Assembly: GCA_937934635.1 (NCBI GenBank)
Contig: CALGZD010000124.1
Location: 1-6,219, forward strand
From: an uncultured Deinococcales bacterium
GTDB taxonomy: Bacteria; Deinococcota; Deinococci; Deinococcales; Trueperaceae
Length of the DNA: 6,219 nucleotides
Direction: 5' to 3'
Shown: piece by piece, positions 1 through 5,591 of the stretch
How the letters are laid out: every line of letters starts with the position of its first letter
Numbering within the stretch: position 1 is the stretch's first letter
Notes under the pieces: model-generated
Seen by the model: the letters and a program-made list of their open reading frames with translations, nothing else
Told to the model about the DNA's origin: nothing
Databases searched by the model: none
Position numbers and translations under genes: made by a program

Positions 1-974
1 GTAGCACACCACAAAATAATCACAGTAAGTCGTTTAGAACCGCTACGTTCTCGAATGATGTCGTGTAGGTGATCGTTGCCTGCAAGGGCAATGCTTCTAC
101 CACGGAGCATACGTTTAATCGTGACTTGTGTAATGTTTACAACAGGTAATCCGAGGATAAGTACAGGTGTTGCTACAGACACAAGTGCAGTCACTTTTAG
201 CGCACCTAGTACACTCACGGCTGCTAAGACGTAGCCCAGTGTGTAAGCGCCTGAATCACCCATAATGATCTTTGCAGGGTTAAAGTTGTGACGTAAGAAG
301 CCTAGTGATGCACCCGCAATGGCCGCTAAGAGCAGCATGGTTGCGCTAGTAGCAGGATTGCTGAAATTAACCGCAACGGCTAAGAGAGCAAGACTAGAAA
401 TAGCAGCAATGCCTGAGGAAAGCCCATCGAGTCCATCAATAAAGTTAAAGGCATTGGTAAAGCCTACAATCCAAAGGAGTGTGATGGTTGTAGTAAAGAG
501 TTCACTTGTGAAGAAAAGATAGTCTTGATTACCAAAGTAATCGGTGATGAAGGTAATCTTGATGCCATTCATGACCAACAAGCCAGCAGCAACAAGCTGT
601 GTCGCCAAACGTAAACTTACGGGAACTTCCCACATATCATCAATAAAGCCCACTAGGCACATAAAGGTAGCACCTAGGACGATGCTTAAGAGTTTGATAC
701 GTACGTCATCAATATCGCCAATGAGTGTTGGAAGGAAAAAACTACCTGCAAGCAAGGCAAGGATGAAGCCTAGAAAGATGGCAATACCACCAATATTTGG
801 CAATGCACCAATATGCATTCGTACACCACTGCCGTGGTTCTTGCCACCCTCTTGATAAGCACCAACACGCAAAGCAAAAGCACGGATTTTAGGAACTAAC
901 CACGCTACACTGCCAAGAGCAACTATAAAAGTTACTACAACCATGGGTAATGCACTAATTAGTTGTTCTTTCAT
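1..974 (-). CDS. wecA: WecA/TagO-like polyprenyl-phosphate sugar-1-phosphate transferase (partial, C-terminus beyond window)
   Basis: This integral-membrane enzyme belongs to the MraY/WecA/TagO family (glycosyltransferase family 4). Members move a sugar-1-phosphate, usually GlcNAc-1-P from UDP-GlcNAc, onto undecaprenyl phosphate and so start teichoic acid, O-antigen or other surface polymers. The 324 visible codons are open to the window edge and alternate hydrophobic membrane segments with polar loops. Family motifs seen are LPNIGG (58-63), the Mg-binding FIDDMWE (110-116), NFIDGLDGLSSG (177-188), MGDSGAYTLG (238-247) and a late loop NDHLHD (300-305). The loop matches the WecA/TagO HxHH motif rather than that of MraY, but has Asp where the last His is usual. 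The start at 974 has GGGAGAG 11 nt upstream. The gene lies 130 nt downstream of upp on the same strand, an order common in Bacillota. The family is secure; the exact sugar substrate is inferred. Confidence 0.93.
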   Translation of the reverse strand, partial: MKEQLISALPMVVVTFIVALGSVAWLVPKIRAFALRVGAYQEGGKNHGSGVRMHIGALPNIGGIAIFLGFILALLAGSFFLPTLIGDIDDVRIKLLSIVLGATFMCLVGFIDDMWEVPVSLRLATQLVAAGLLVMNGIKITFITDYFGNQDYLFFTSELFTTTITLLWIVGFTNAFNFIDGLDGLSSGIAAISSLALLAVAVNFSNPATSATMLLLAAIAGASLGFLRHNFNPAKIIMGDSGAYTLGYVLAAVSVLGALKVTALVSVATPVLILGLPVVNITQVTIKRMLRGRSIALAGNDHLHDIIRERSGSKRLTVIILWCA

Positions 975-994
975 GCTGAATGTTGCTCTCCCAT
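971..994 (-). other. Possible 7-codon leader ORF coupled to the WecA-like gene
   Basis: On the minus strand an ATG at 994 opens a 7-codon frame (MGEQHSA) whose TGA stop overlaps the downstream ATG as ATGA, the usual geometry of translational coupling. A -10-like TACATT (1002-1007) lies 7 nt before this ATG, the same gap as for upp. No convincing -35 box is visible. A frame this short can arise by chance, so this is a candidate only. Confidence 0.2.
986..992 (-). promoter_or_regulatory. Ribosome binding site of the WecA-like gene
   Basis: GGGAGAG on the minus strand lies 11 nt before the ATG at 974. The spacing is slightly long, but this is the only purine-rich stretch nearby and it supports that start. 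The same bases also lie inside a tiny upstream frame (971-994). Confidence 0.5.
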
Positions 995-1072
995 AGCGTT
1001 TAATGTATGTCGTTAGTGTATTTCTGGTACGTCTTACTTAGAGTGTACTTGCTAATAGATTGATGTGATGAG

Positions 1073-1099
1073 AATTCTATTACGATTTATTATAGAATT
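1073..1099 (-). terminator. AT-rich inverted repeat just after upp (weak terminator or processing hairpin)
   Basis: AATTCTAT (1073-1080) and ATAGAATT (1092-1099) are perfect 8-bp arms around an 11-nt loop, starting a few bases past the upp stop codon. The stem is A/T-rich and no clear U-run follows in the direction of upp transcription, so it is not a canonical intrinsic terminator. It may only modulate read-through from upp into the WecA-like gene. The rest of the 975-1104 gap shows nothing else I can assign. Confidence 0.25.
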
Positions 1100-1104
1100 A
1101 TAGC

Positions 1105-1731
1105 TTACTTCGTGCCGTAGATACGGTCCCCTGCATCACCTAAACCAGGCACAATATAGCCATGGTCATTAAGATGGCTGTCTTGAGCAGCAACGATGAT
1201 TTCAACATCTGGGTTGACATCATGTACAGCTTTTATACCTTCAGGCGCAGCAATAATGCACATTAAACGAATATGGTCTACACCAGATTTTTTGAGAACC
1301 TCAATACCTGCGTTGGCGCTGCCACCTGTGGCTAGCATTGGGTCTAGTAAAAAAACTTCACTTTCTGCAATGTCAGAAGGAAGCTTCTTATAATACTCGA
1401 CTGGGTTTAGAGTGTCGGGGTCACGGTACATGCCGATATGACCAACACGTGCGTTTGGCACAAGGTTCAAGATTGCATCTGCCATGACTAAACCAGCACG
1501 TAAAATTACAACGAGGGATAGTTTACGACTGAGTTGATGTGCTGTAGCATTGTCAACAGGTGTTTTGACGGTGATTTTGGTAAGAGGCAATTCATTCATG
1601 GCTTCGAAAGCCATGAGCATACTGATTTCTTTGCTAAGTTCTCGAAATTCACGCACGCTTGTATCTTCTGCTCGTAAGATAGACAACTTGTGTTGAATCA
1701 GTGGGTGATTCATTACAGTAAGTTTTTGCAT
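1105..1731 (-). CDS. upp: Uracil phosphoribosyltransferase
   Basis: This cytosolic pyrimidine-salvage enzyme makes UMP and pyrophosphate from uracil and PRPP. The protein has 208 residues, the normal family length, and is collinear with bacterial Upp throughout. It has [10 protein letters not shown] near the N-terminus (8-17), ILRAG (76-80), GHIGMYRDP (97-105), the PRPP-binding loop [10 protein letters not shown] (130-139) and the uracil-binding C-terminal stretch [13 protein letters not shown] (191-203), ending in the typical YGTK. No catalytic residue is obviously missing. The start at 1731 gives the expected N-terminus, although no Shine-Dalgarno sequence precedes it; a -10-like element sits 7 nt upstream instead. 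It is followed on the same strand by the WecA-like gene and is divergent from the DUF815 gene. Confidence 0.97.
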   Translation of the reverse strand: MQKLTVMNHPLIQHKLSILRAEDTSVREFRELSKEISMLMAFEAMNELPLTKITVKTPVDNATAHQLSRKLSLVVILRAGLVMADAILNLVPNARVGHIGMYRDPDTLNPVEYYKKLPSDIAESEVFLLDPMLATGGSANAGIEVLKKSGVDHIRLMCIIAAPEGIKAVHDVNPDVEIIVAAQDSHLNDHGYIVPGLGDAGDRIYGTK

Positions 1732-1738
1732 AGCTGAG

Positions 1739-1747
1739 AGTTTATCA
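1739..1747 (-). promoter_or_regulatory. Putative extended -10 promoter of upp
   Basis: Read on the minus strand, TGATAAACT matches the extended -10 pattern TGn-TATAAT, with TAAACT as the hexamer (4 of 6). It lies 7 nt before the upp ATG, so transcription would begin at or next to the start codon. No -35 at a normal distance is convincing. The absence of a Shine-Dalgarno sequence agrees with a leaderless or near-leaderless message. Confidence 0.35.
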
Positions 1748-1799
1748 CAGGCTTCTTCAAACGAATGTCATGAGGCTGGTAGTTTTCCTTTTTCCTAGA

Positions 1800-1828
1800 T
1801 TGATATGGAAGGGAACACAAGATAGAGT
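1800..1828 (+). promoter_or_regulatory. Putative sigma70-type promoter of the DUF815 gene
   Basis: TTGATA (1800-1805, 5 of 6) and TAGAGT (1823-1828, 4 of 6) are separated by 17 nt. The -10 ends 7 nt before an ATG at 1836, again predicting a leaderless start. If real, this promoter excludes the upstream in-frame ATG at 1770 as the main start. Confidence 0.35.
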
Positions 1829-1835
1829 TAGAGCT

Positions 1836-3059
1836 ATGTATCCTATGAACTTGTACGTGTTTCGAGGGCTCGAGCTGCAAACCTACTACCCTTCATTACG
1901 ACGTGTGATTGAGCTACTAAACAAAAGTAAAACAGATATTGATGTAAGTAAATTATCAATTGCCTATGCAGATTTATTCTCTGCCTTGTTAAAAAGACAA
2001 GCTTCTTCGTTAAGTGCTGCTATGGCAGAAGATTTACTTTTTGTTGATTCGGCAGTTAATGGACTTGATATAGATAATGTGCCAACAAGCTTGAAAGAAG
2101 CTGCGCTTTTAGATATCGAACTATTGCAGAGTATTGTTAAACGAGATATTGCAAAAGAGCTTTCTGAAAAATTAGCTATGAGTGTGCCTAGTTTAGATGC
2201 TTTACATATTCAGGCTTCTGGTAGCTTTAAATCTCTTGAGGAGGCTTTAAAAGCAGGGAGTGGTGAGGAAGTGTTGAGAGGTGTGCTCGAGCACAATCGC
2301 AGCCACGGCACAGGTTTACTCTCAAAACATTTAGCTTACCGCTTTGCTGATGGTCAATTCGAAGTCATCAAACACCCAGTAAATATATCTTTATCTCGCT
2401 TTATAGGTATCGATAAACAACTGGAGCGTTTACTAGCTAACACTCAAGCTTTCTTAGCAAATAAACCAGCGCAACATGCGTTACTTTACGGAATGCGTGG
2501 TAGTGGGAAATCTTCAGCAGTACGTAGTCTTTTGCCTGCCTATGCAGACCAAGGTCTAAGAATGATTGAGTTAGCGCCTAGTCATTTGCAAGAACTTAAT
2601 ATCGTCATAGAAAATCTGCGGTCACGTCCGCACAAGTATATTCTTTTTGTTGATGATTTAGCTTTTGAACAAAATGATAATGGTTTTCAACCTCTCAAAA
2701 CCTTACTAGAAGGTTCACTGAGTAGCCCGCCTGAAAATATGTTGGTTTATGCTACCAGTAACCGCCGTCACTTAGTGAAAGAAGGTTTTAAAGATAGACC
2801 CGATCCGCTAGATGATGACATCCATAAGTGGGATACCCAAAATGAGCGTCTTGCCTTGTCAGACCGATTTGGCTTGACTATAACTTTTCCAAATATGCAG
2901 CAACGTCAATATCTTGAAGTGGTTAATGGTCTTATTGCCCAAGAAGGTTTAGATGTTGGTGATATCAAACAAGATGCCATACGCTTTGCTGATTGGGGTA
3001 ATGGTTATTCTGGACGAACGGCGCAACAGTTTATTCGGCATTTGAAGGCAAGAATATAG
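1836..3059 (+). CDS. DUF815 (PF05673) family P-loop AAA-type ATPase
   Basis: This is a predicted cytosolic ATPase; the DUF815 family has no settled cellular role that I can state. From the ATG at 1836 it has 407 residues. A variable, mostly helical N-terminal half (about 1-185) precedes the ATPase domain. That domain has the entry motif SRFIGIDKQ (187-195), Walker A GMRGSGKSS (219-227), Walker B ILFVDDLAF (269-277), a sensor-1-like YATSNRRHL (305-313), SDRFGLTI (342-349) with a candidate arginine finger, and SGRTAQQFIRHL near the C-terminus (392-403). All ATP-handling motifs look intact. The frame stays open upstream to an ATG at 1770 (429 residues), but that start has no ribosome binding site and leaves only 38 bp to the divergent upp start. 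I prefer 1836; the start is uncertain, the family is not. Confidence 0.9.
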   Translation: MYPMNLYVFRGLELQTYYPSLRRVIELLNKSKTDIDVSKLSIAYADLFSALLKRQASSLSAAMAEDLLFVDSAVNGLDIDNVPTSLKEAALLDIELLQSIVKRDIAKELSEKLAMSVPSLDALHIQASGSFKSLEEALKAGSGEEVLRGVLEHNRSHGTGLLSKHLAYRFADGQFEVIKHPVNISLSRFIGIDKQLERLLANTQAFLANKPAQHALLYGMRGSGKSSAVRSLLPAYADQGLRMIELAPSHLQELNIVIENLRSRPHKYILFVDDLAFEQNDNGFQPLKTLLEGSLSSPPENMLVYATSNRRHLVKEGFKDRPDPLDDDIHKWDTQNERLALSDRFGLTITFPNMQQRQYLEVVNGLIAQEGLDVGDIKQDAIRFADWGNGYSGRTAQQFIRHLKARI

Positions 3060-3158
3060 GAATTCATTTATAGTCCAAGCTTTTGTAAAAAAAAGTATGT
3101 TTTTGAGCTTTGGGAATACAGAATACTGAGATGTTTTGTATTTTCAATGAGAGCATAC

Positions 3159-3248
3159 TTACTAGGCAACACCTGTAAACTAGGCAAGCCTTACAAACTA
3201 GGCAACACCTGCAAACTAGGCAAGCCTTGCAAACTAGGCAACCCCTGC
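3159..3248. repeat. Five-copy 18-bp tandem repeat overlapping the peroxidase stop codon
   Basis: Five consecutive 18-bp units, each with the core CTAGGCAA, run through 3159-3176, 3177-3194, 3195-3212, 3213-3230 and 3231-3248. Two variants alternate (…CACCTG… and …GCCTT…), giving a 36-bp higher-order period. The fifth unit contains the last codons and the TAG stop of the peroxidase gene (stop at 3234-3236). In the peroxidase frame every unit ends in a stop codon, so the array restates the gene's last codons: FAGVA-stop, then FARLA-stop, FAGVA-stop, FVRLA-stop, FTGVA-stop. It sits between two convergent genes. The 99 bp before it (3060-3158) are A/T-rich with no clear terminator hairpin. Confidence 0.93.
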
Positions 3249-4889
3249 AAACTTAAACAAATCGCTGATGTTCATAATGCGTCCACCTGTAGCAGTTGTG
3301 ACACCGTCTTGAGGTCCCCACAAACGGTCGTTTCTAGCATAGAGGTAGGCATTTGGATCACTACGAATAAGCCCAATCAAGGTTTCACAAACTATTTGAC
3401 TACCTACTTCGCCAAGAGTATTGCCATCTTCACGAATTTCTGATTCTTTAAGAATGTAATACCACAGCGGTGTTTTATCTAAAAAGTTTGATTGCGTCAG
3501 TGCAACATCGGTTGCTTCTTTGCCATGTTTTAGTTCTACTTGGCTAAGTGGTGTAAAGTTCATGGCTTCTGCCAGACACTGACCTGTAGGCATTCTGAGA
3601 GCATAACCACGAAGTAGGTTTCGCATAGCAAGGTGCTTCATGATGTCTCTAGCATCTATACTTTGTTCATTATTGCCTTCATTGCTCATAGCTGAAAGCG
3701 GAAAGGCTATGTCCGTGTCAATTTTGCGGGCAAAGCGATCCGCAAAAGGACTTTGCTTGTCAGTAAACCTATCCCATTCGATAATCCAGTTATTGGGCAG
3801 GGTTTCTTGACCGAAAAAACCACCATTACCAGTAAATGCAAATAATAGCTCAAAGCTTGCTTGACCCCCTGTGCTACTAGTTTCGCTACCAGTCTCGGTA
3901 CGTCCAAAGTTTTTATTGAAGTCATAGAGTGCTCGTACCATTGTATGACCAAAACGGTAGGCTGCAACTGAAAACTCTAGGGGCATAGGAATATGTACAG
4001 GGTTATTACTAAAGGGTGGGTTATAAAATTGCTGCCCTTGAAACAAAATGCGATTGGCAGTTCCAGATATGGCGATTGTTTCTAGGTAATCATTGACCAG
4101 AAGCCATTGAAAGTGCCAAACAGTAAGTTGTCTTGCTCTCTCAAAGAGCTCGTCCCCACTAAGAAATTCATTTTGTTCGACCCAATCAGCTACTGCATTA
4201 TGGAACTTTAGCATTGCCAGATGAAATTGAGAGACGATGGTGTTTTCGTCGTTGCGACTGTCACCGATGAGTGCAGTTTTTTGATGTCTTGGTAAGTCTC
4301 TTGTGGCTTGGTTTGGGTCATCATCCAAGTGTGGATTAGGCGTTAAAGGATTGCCTATCATGCTGTTTGGACCAATAGTGAAGCGCACATTATCAGCTTG
4401 GTACATGCCAAGTGTTGAAGCTATAGTAGGAGAGCCATCTGGATTTGTACCAGGACCATCGCCATAGATGCAATCAAGATCAAAAAGTGGATGTCTGTCG
4501 TTTTTGATGCTACTTATCGCCGTTGCAAATTCCATGGGCTGCATATTGGCATCCCTGATGTCTGGATTACCACTAGTGATATTCATAGCAGTGATGTCAT
4601 GGTCGATGAATTGTCCCCAATAGGTATAGACAGGGGGAATGGTTGATTCTAGACTGCTGCTATCCCCACCAGGTTCGGCAACCATGGCAGTAGCTAGAGC
4701 TCGTAAACCTCTGACAGTGTCAACACTTTGTGGGAGTAAGCAAGCTGGGTCGCTAGCAAGGTCGGGGAAAATATAATTAAAAGAGGGTTTTGGTCCAGCA
4801 ATCGTAATGGTTTGTGGGGCTGCAAATGATGTCCCTGATGCAGGTCTTTCGCTTCCTTCATAACCACCGTGTTTAAAGTTAAAAGACAT
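3234..4889 (-). CDS. Animal-type haem peroxidase (peroxidase-cyclooxygenase superfamily, PF03098)
   Basis: This 551-residue protein would use H2O2 to oxidise halides or organic substrates; the substrate is not predictable. The haem pocket can be matched to myeloperoxidase. WGQFIDHD (91-98) supplies the distal Gln93, haem-linking Asp96, distal His97 and calcium-ligand Asp98. GDSRNDE (209-215) supplies the catalytic Arg212 and, three residues on, haem-linking Glu215; the following residue is Asn, so the Met sulfonium link special to myeloperoxidase is absent. YRFGHTMVR (311-319) holds the proximal His315. RNLLRGYALRMPTGQ (423-437) is typical of bacterial members. The N-terminus (MSFNFKHGGYEG) has no signal peptide and no membrane segment is visible, so the protein is cytosolic or exported by another route. 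GGGAG lies 5 nt before the ATG. The stop codon lies inside an 18-bp repeat array. No partner gene is adjacent on the same strand. Confidence 0.93.
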   Translation of the reverse strand: MSFNFKHGGYEGSERPASGTSFAAPQTITIAGPKPSFNYIFPDLASDPACLLPQSVDTVRGLRALATAMVAEPGGDSSSLESTIPPVYTYWGQFIDHDITAMNITSGNPDIRDANMQPMEFATAISSIKNDRHPLFDLDCIYGDGPGTNPDGSPTIASTLGMYQADNVRFTIGPNSMIGNPLTPNPHLDDDPNQATRDLPRHQKTALIGDSRNDENTIVSQFHLAMLKFHNAVADWVEQNEFLSGDELFERARQLTVWHFQWLLVNDYLETIAISGTANRILFQGQQFYNPPFSNNPVHIPMPLEFSVAAYRFGHTMVRALYDFNKNFGRTETGSETSSTGGQASFELLFAFTGNGGFFGQETLPNNWIIEWDRFTDKQSPFADRFARKIDTDIAFPLSAMSNEGNNEQSIDARDIMKHLAMRNLLRGYALRMPTGQCLAEAMNFTPLSQVELKHGKEATDVALTQSNFLDKTPLWYYILKESEIREDGNTLGEVGSQIVCETLIGLIRSDPNAYLYARNDRLWGPQDGVTTATGGRIMNISDLFKFAGVA

Positions 4890-4894
4890 AATAA

Positions 4895-4899
4895 CTCCC
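4895..4899 (-). promoter_or_regulatory. Ribosome binding site of the peroxidase gene
   Basis: GGGAG on the minus strand lies 5 nt before the ATG at 4889 and fixes that start. Confidence 0.7.
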
Positions 4900-5099
4900 T
4901 ATAGGTCTTTGAGAGCAGTAATGAACGCTTTCTCCACTCTTCTTTTGTTTTAGAAAGCCTAGCAAATAAAGCCTGCTTGGAGATTTATCTGTATTTCATA
5001 ATTAATCATCCGTGAAGGGAATATTAGAAGTTGGTTGCTGTTGTTTAGGGCAGTTTTTCTTTTTGGTGCTGAATAGTTGGGGCAGTTTGGAATCAAGAC
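4900..5099. other. Intergenic region between divergent peroxidase and arsR genes
   Basis: This stretch should hold the peroxidase promoter, but I found no convincing -35/-10 pair on the minus strand. The arsR reading frame stays open upstream to a GTG at 5012. The 41-residue extension it would add resembles no ArsR N-terminus and would run through the arsR promoter, so I treat it as non-coding. No copy of the TATAAC-N10-GTTATA dyad is present here, so there is no sign that ArsR controls the peroxidase. Confidence 0.5.
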
Positions 5100-5128
5100 T
5101 TGACTATAACGATAATTACCGTTATAGT
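5100..5128 (+). promoter_or_regulatory. arsR promoter (sigma70-type, leaderless)
   Basis: TTGACT (5100-5105) and TATAGT (5123-5128), each 5 of 6 to consensus, are separated by an ideal 17 nt. The -10 ends 6 nt before the arsR ATG at 5135, so the predicted +1 is the A of the start codon. No Shine-Dalgarno sequence is present, which agrees with a leaderless message. Confidence 0.75.
5103..5128. promoter_or_regulatory. ArsR operator 1 (dyad within the arsR promoter)
   Basis: ACTATAACG (5103-5111) and CGTTATAGT (5120-5128) are perfect 9-bp inverted arms around 8 nt whose centre is TAATTA, so only one base pair breaks the 26-bp symmetry. The core is TATAAC-N10-GTTATA. It fills the -35/-10 spacer and overlaps both boxes, so a bound ArsR dimer would block RNA polymerase. 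ArsR-family repressors commonly bind such 12-2-12-like dyads at their own promoters and release them on binding As(III). Assignment to this ArsR is inferred from position. Confidence 0.8.
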
Positions 5129-5134
5129 GTTGTT

Positions 5135-5500
5135 ATGAAGCTCGAGCAAGCCTCCCAAGCACTAGAAGCACTAGGTTCTCCTGTGCGTCTAAATATATTC
5201 AGAATGCTTGTTAGAGCAGGTAACAAAGGTTTATTTGTTGGTCAGATTCAAGAACAACTAGATATCCCAAGATCAACAGTGTCGCATCATTTGCAAAAGT
5301 TGGTTCAAGAAGAGCTAGTTATTCAGAGCAAGGTAGGAACAAGCTTGTGCTGTTGTGCAAACTTCACACAGATGACTGCTTTACTTGGATTCTTAACAGA
5401 AGAATGTTGTGTTGATGACTCTTGCGCCACTGACTCTTGCGCCACTGACGATTCAAACTTTGTTGCCATGAGTGATATTGAAGTTGTAAGTAGCAGGTAA
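5135..5500 (+). CDS. arsR: ArsR/SmtB-family repressor, arsenite-responsive type with Cys-rich tail
   Basis: This 121-residue winged-helix dimeric repressor probably senses As(III) or Sb(III) and represses its own operon. It begins with the family-typical LEALGSPVRLNIFRMLVRAG (11-29 region), followed by VGQIQEQLDIPRSTVSHHLQKL (35-56), which includes the recognition helix. ANFTQMTALLGFLTEECC (75-92) matches the C-terminal helix of Acidithiobacillus-type ArsR, in which a vicinal Cys pair plus one more Cys bind arsenite; here Cys91, Cys92 and Cys97 are the likely counterparts. There are seven Cys in all, including a run at 72-74 where relatives usually have Tyr/Arg. A 15-bp tandem duplication adds Cys102. 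The start at 5135 fits both the family N-terminus and the promoter; an in-frame GTG at 5012 is rejected. The flavoprotein gene follows after 91 bp. Response to other thiophilic metals cannot be excluded. Confidence 0.92.
   Translation: MKLEQASQALEALGSPVRLNIFRMLVRAGNKGLFVGQIQEQLDIPRSTVSHHLQKLVQEELVIQSKVGTSLCCCANFTQMTALLGFLTEECCVDDSCATDSCATDDSNFVAMSDIEVVSSR
5417..5449 (+). repeat. 15-bp tandem duplication in the arsR 3' end
   Basis: The 15-bp unit GACTCTTGCGCCACT occurs twice in perfect copies (5417-5431, 5432-5446), and period-15 identity continues 3 nt further. It is in frame and encodes DSCAT twice (residues 95-104), duplicating a possible metal-binding Cys. The perfect identity suggests a recent event. 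Confidence 0.95.
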
Positions 5501-5513
5501 ATTTTTTTGAAGC

Positions 5514-5547
5514 AATATAACGGTATTTCTAGTTATATCGTTATATT
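5514..5547. promoter_or_regulatory. ArsR operator 2 in the arsR-flavoprotein gap
   Basis: TATAAC (5516-5521) and GTTATA (5532-5537) repeat the operator 1 core with the same 10-nt spacer, and flanking A/T extends the arms to 7 bp. A further half-site, CGTTATATT (5539-5547), is the exact complement of AATATAACG (5514-5522) and forms an 8-bp direct repeat with the preceding half-site. It lies 14-47 nt past the arsR stop. No -35/-10 pair with good spacing could be assigned, so it may control a second promoter or act as an auxiliary site. Confidence 0.7.
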
Positions 5548-5579
5548 TAGTCATTTAAGTTAAGATAGTGAAAGGAATA

Positions 5580-5584
5580 GAGGT
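5580..5584 (+). promoter_or_regulatory. Ribosome binding site of the flavoprotein gene
   Basis: GAGGT lies 7 nt before the ATG at 5592, with a second purine-rich stretch (AAAGGA) just upstream. It supports this start. Confidence 0.7.
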
Positions 5585-5591
5585 CGCAAAC

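Noticed and set aside
319..855. Two plus-strand frames (319-522 and 544-855)
   Set aside because: Both are antisense to the WecA-like gene, whose motifs are unmistakable, and both have low-complexity basic translations without family features.
1196..1393. Plus-strand frame inside upp
   Set aside because: Antisense to conserved upp coding sequence, with no start signal.
3213..3230. Terminator hairpin from the GCAAGCCTTGC near-palindrome in the array
   Set aside because: The usable stem is only 4 bp with a 3-nt loop and no T-run follows on either strand.
3159..3248. CRISPR array
   Set aside because: The 18-bp units abut without spacers and align to the end of a coding gene, so this is a plain tandem repeat.
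3147..3443. Plus-strand frame with Cys-containing hexapeptide repeats (KLGNTC/KLGKPC)
   Set aside because: The repeats are the 18-bp array read on the opposite strand, and the rest of the frame is antisense to the peroxidase C-terminus. There is no ribosome binding site and no known family.
3707..3967. Minus-strand 86-residue frame inside the peroxidase gene
   Set aside because: It is an alternative frame of the peroxidase coding region and has no recognisable content.
5048..5088. Direct repeat GGGCAGTTT (5048-5056 and 5080-5088) upstream of arsR
   Set aside because: Nine bases occurring twice with no symmetry and no relation to the operator core; chance is a sufficient explanation.
5012..5134. 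41-residue N-terminal extension of ArsR from a GTG start
   Set aside because: The extension is unlike ArsR N-termini and would be encoded across the arsR promoter and operator; the ATG at 5135 fits both family and promoter.
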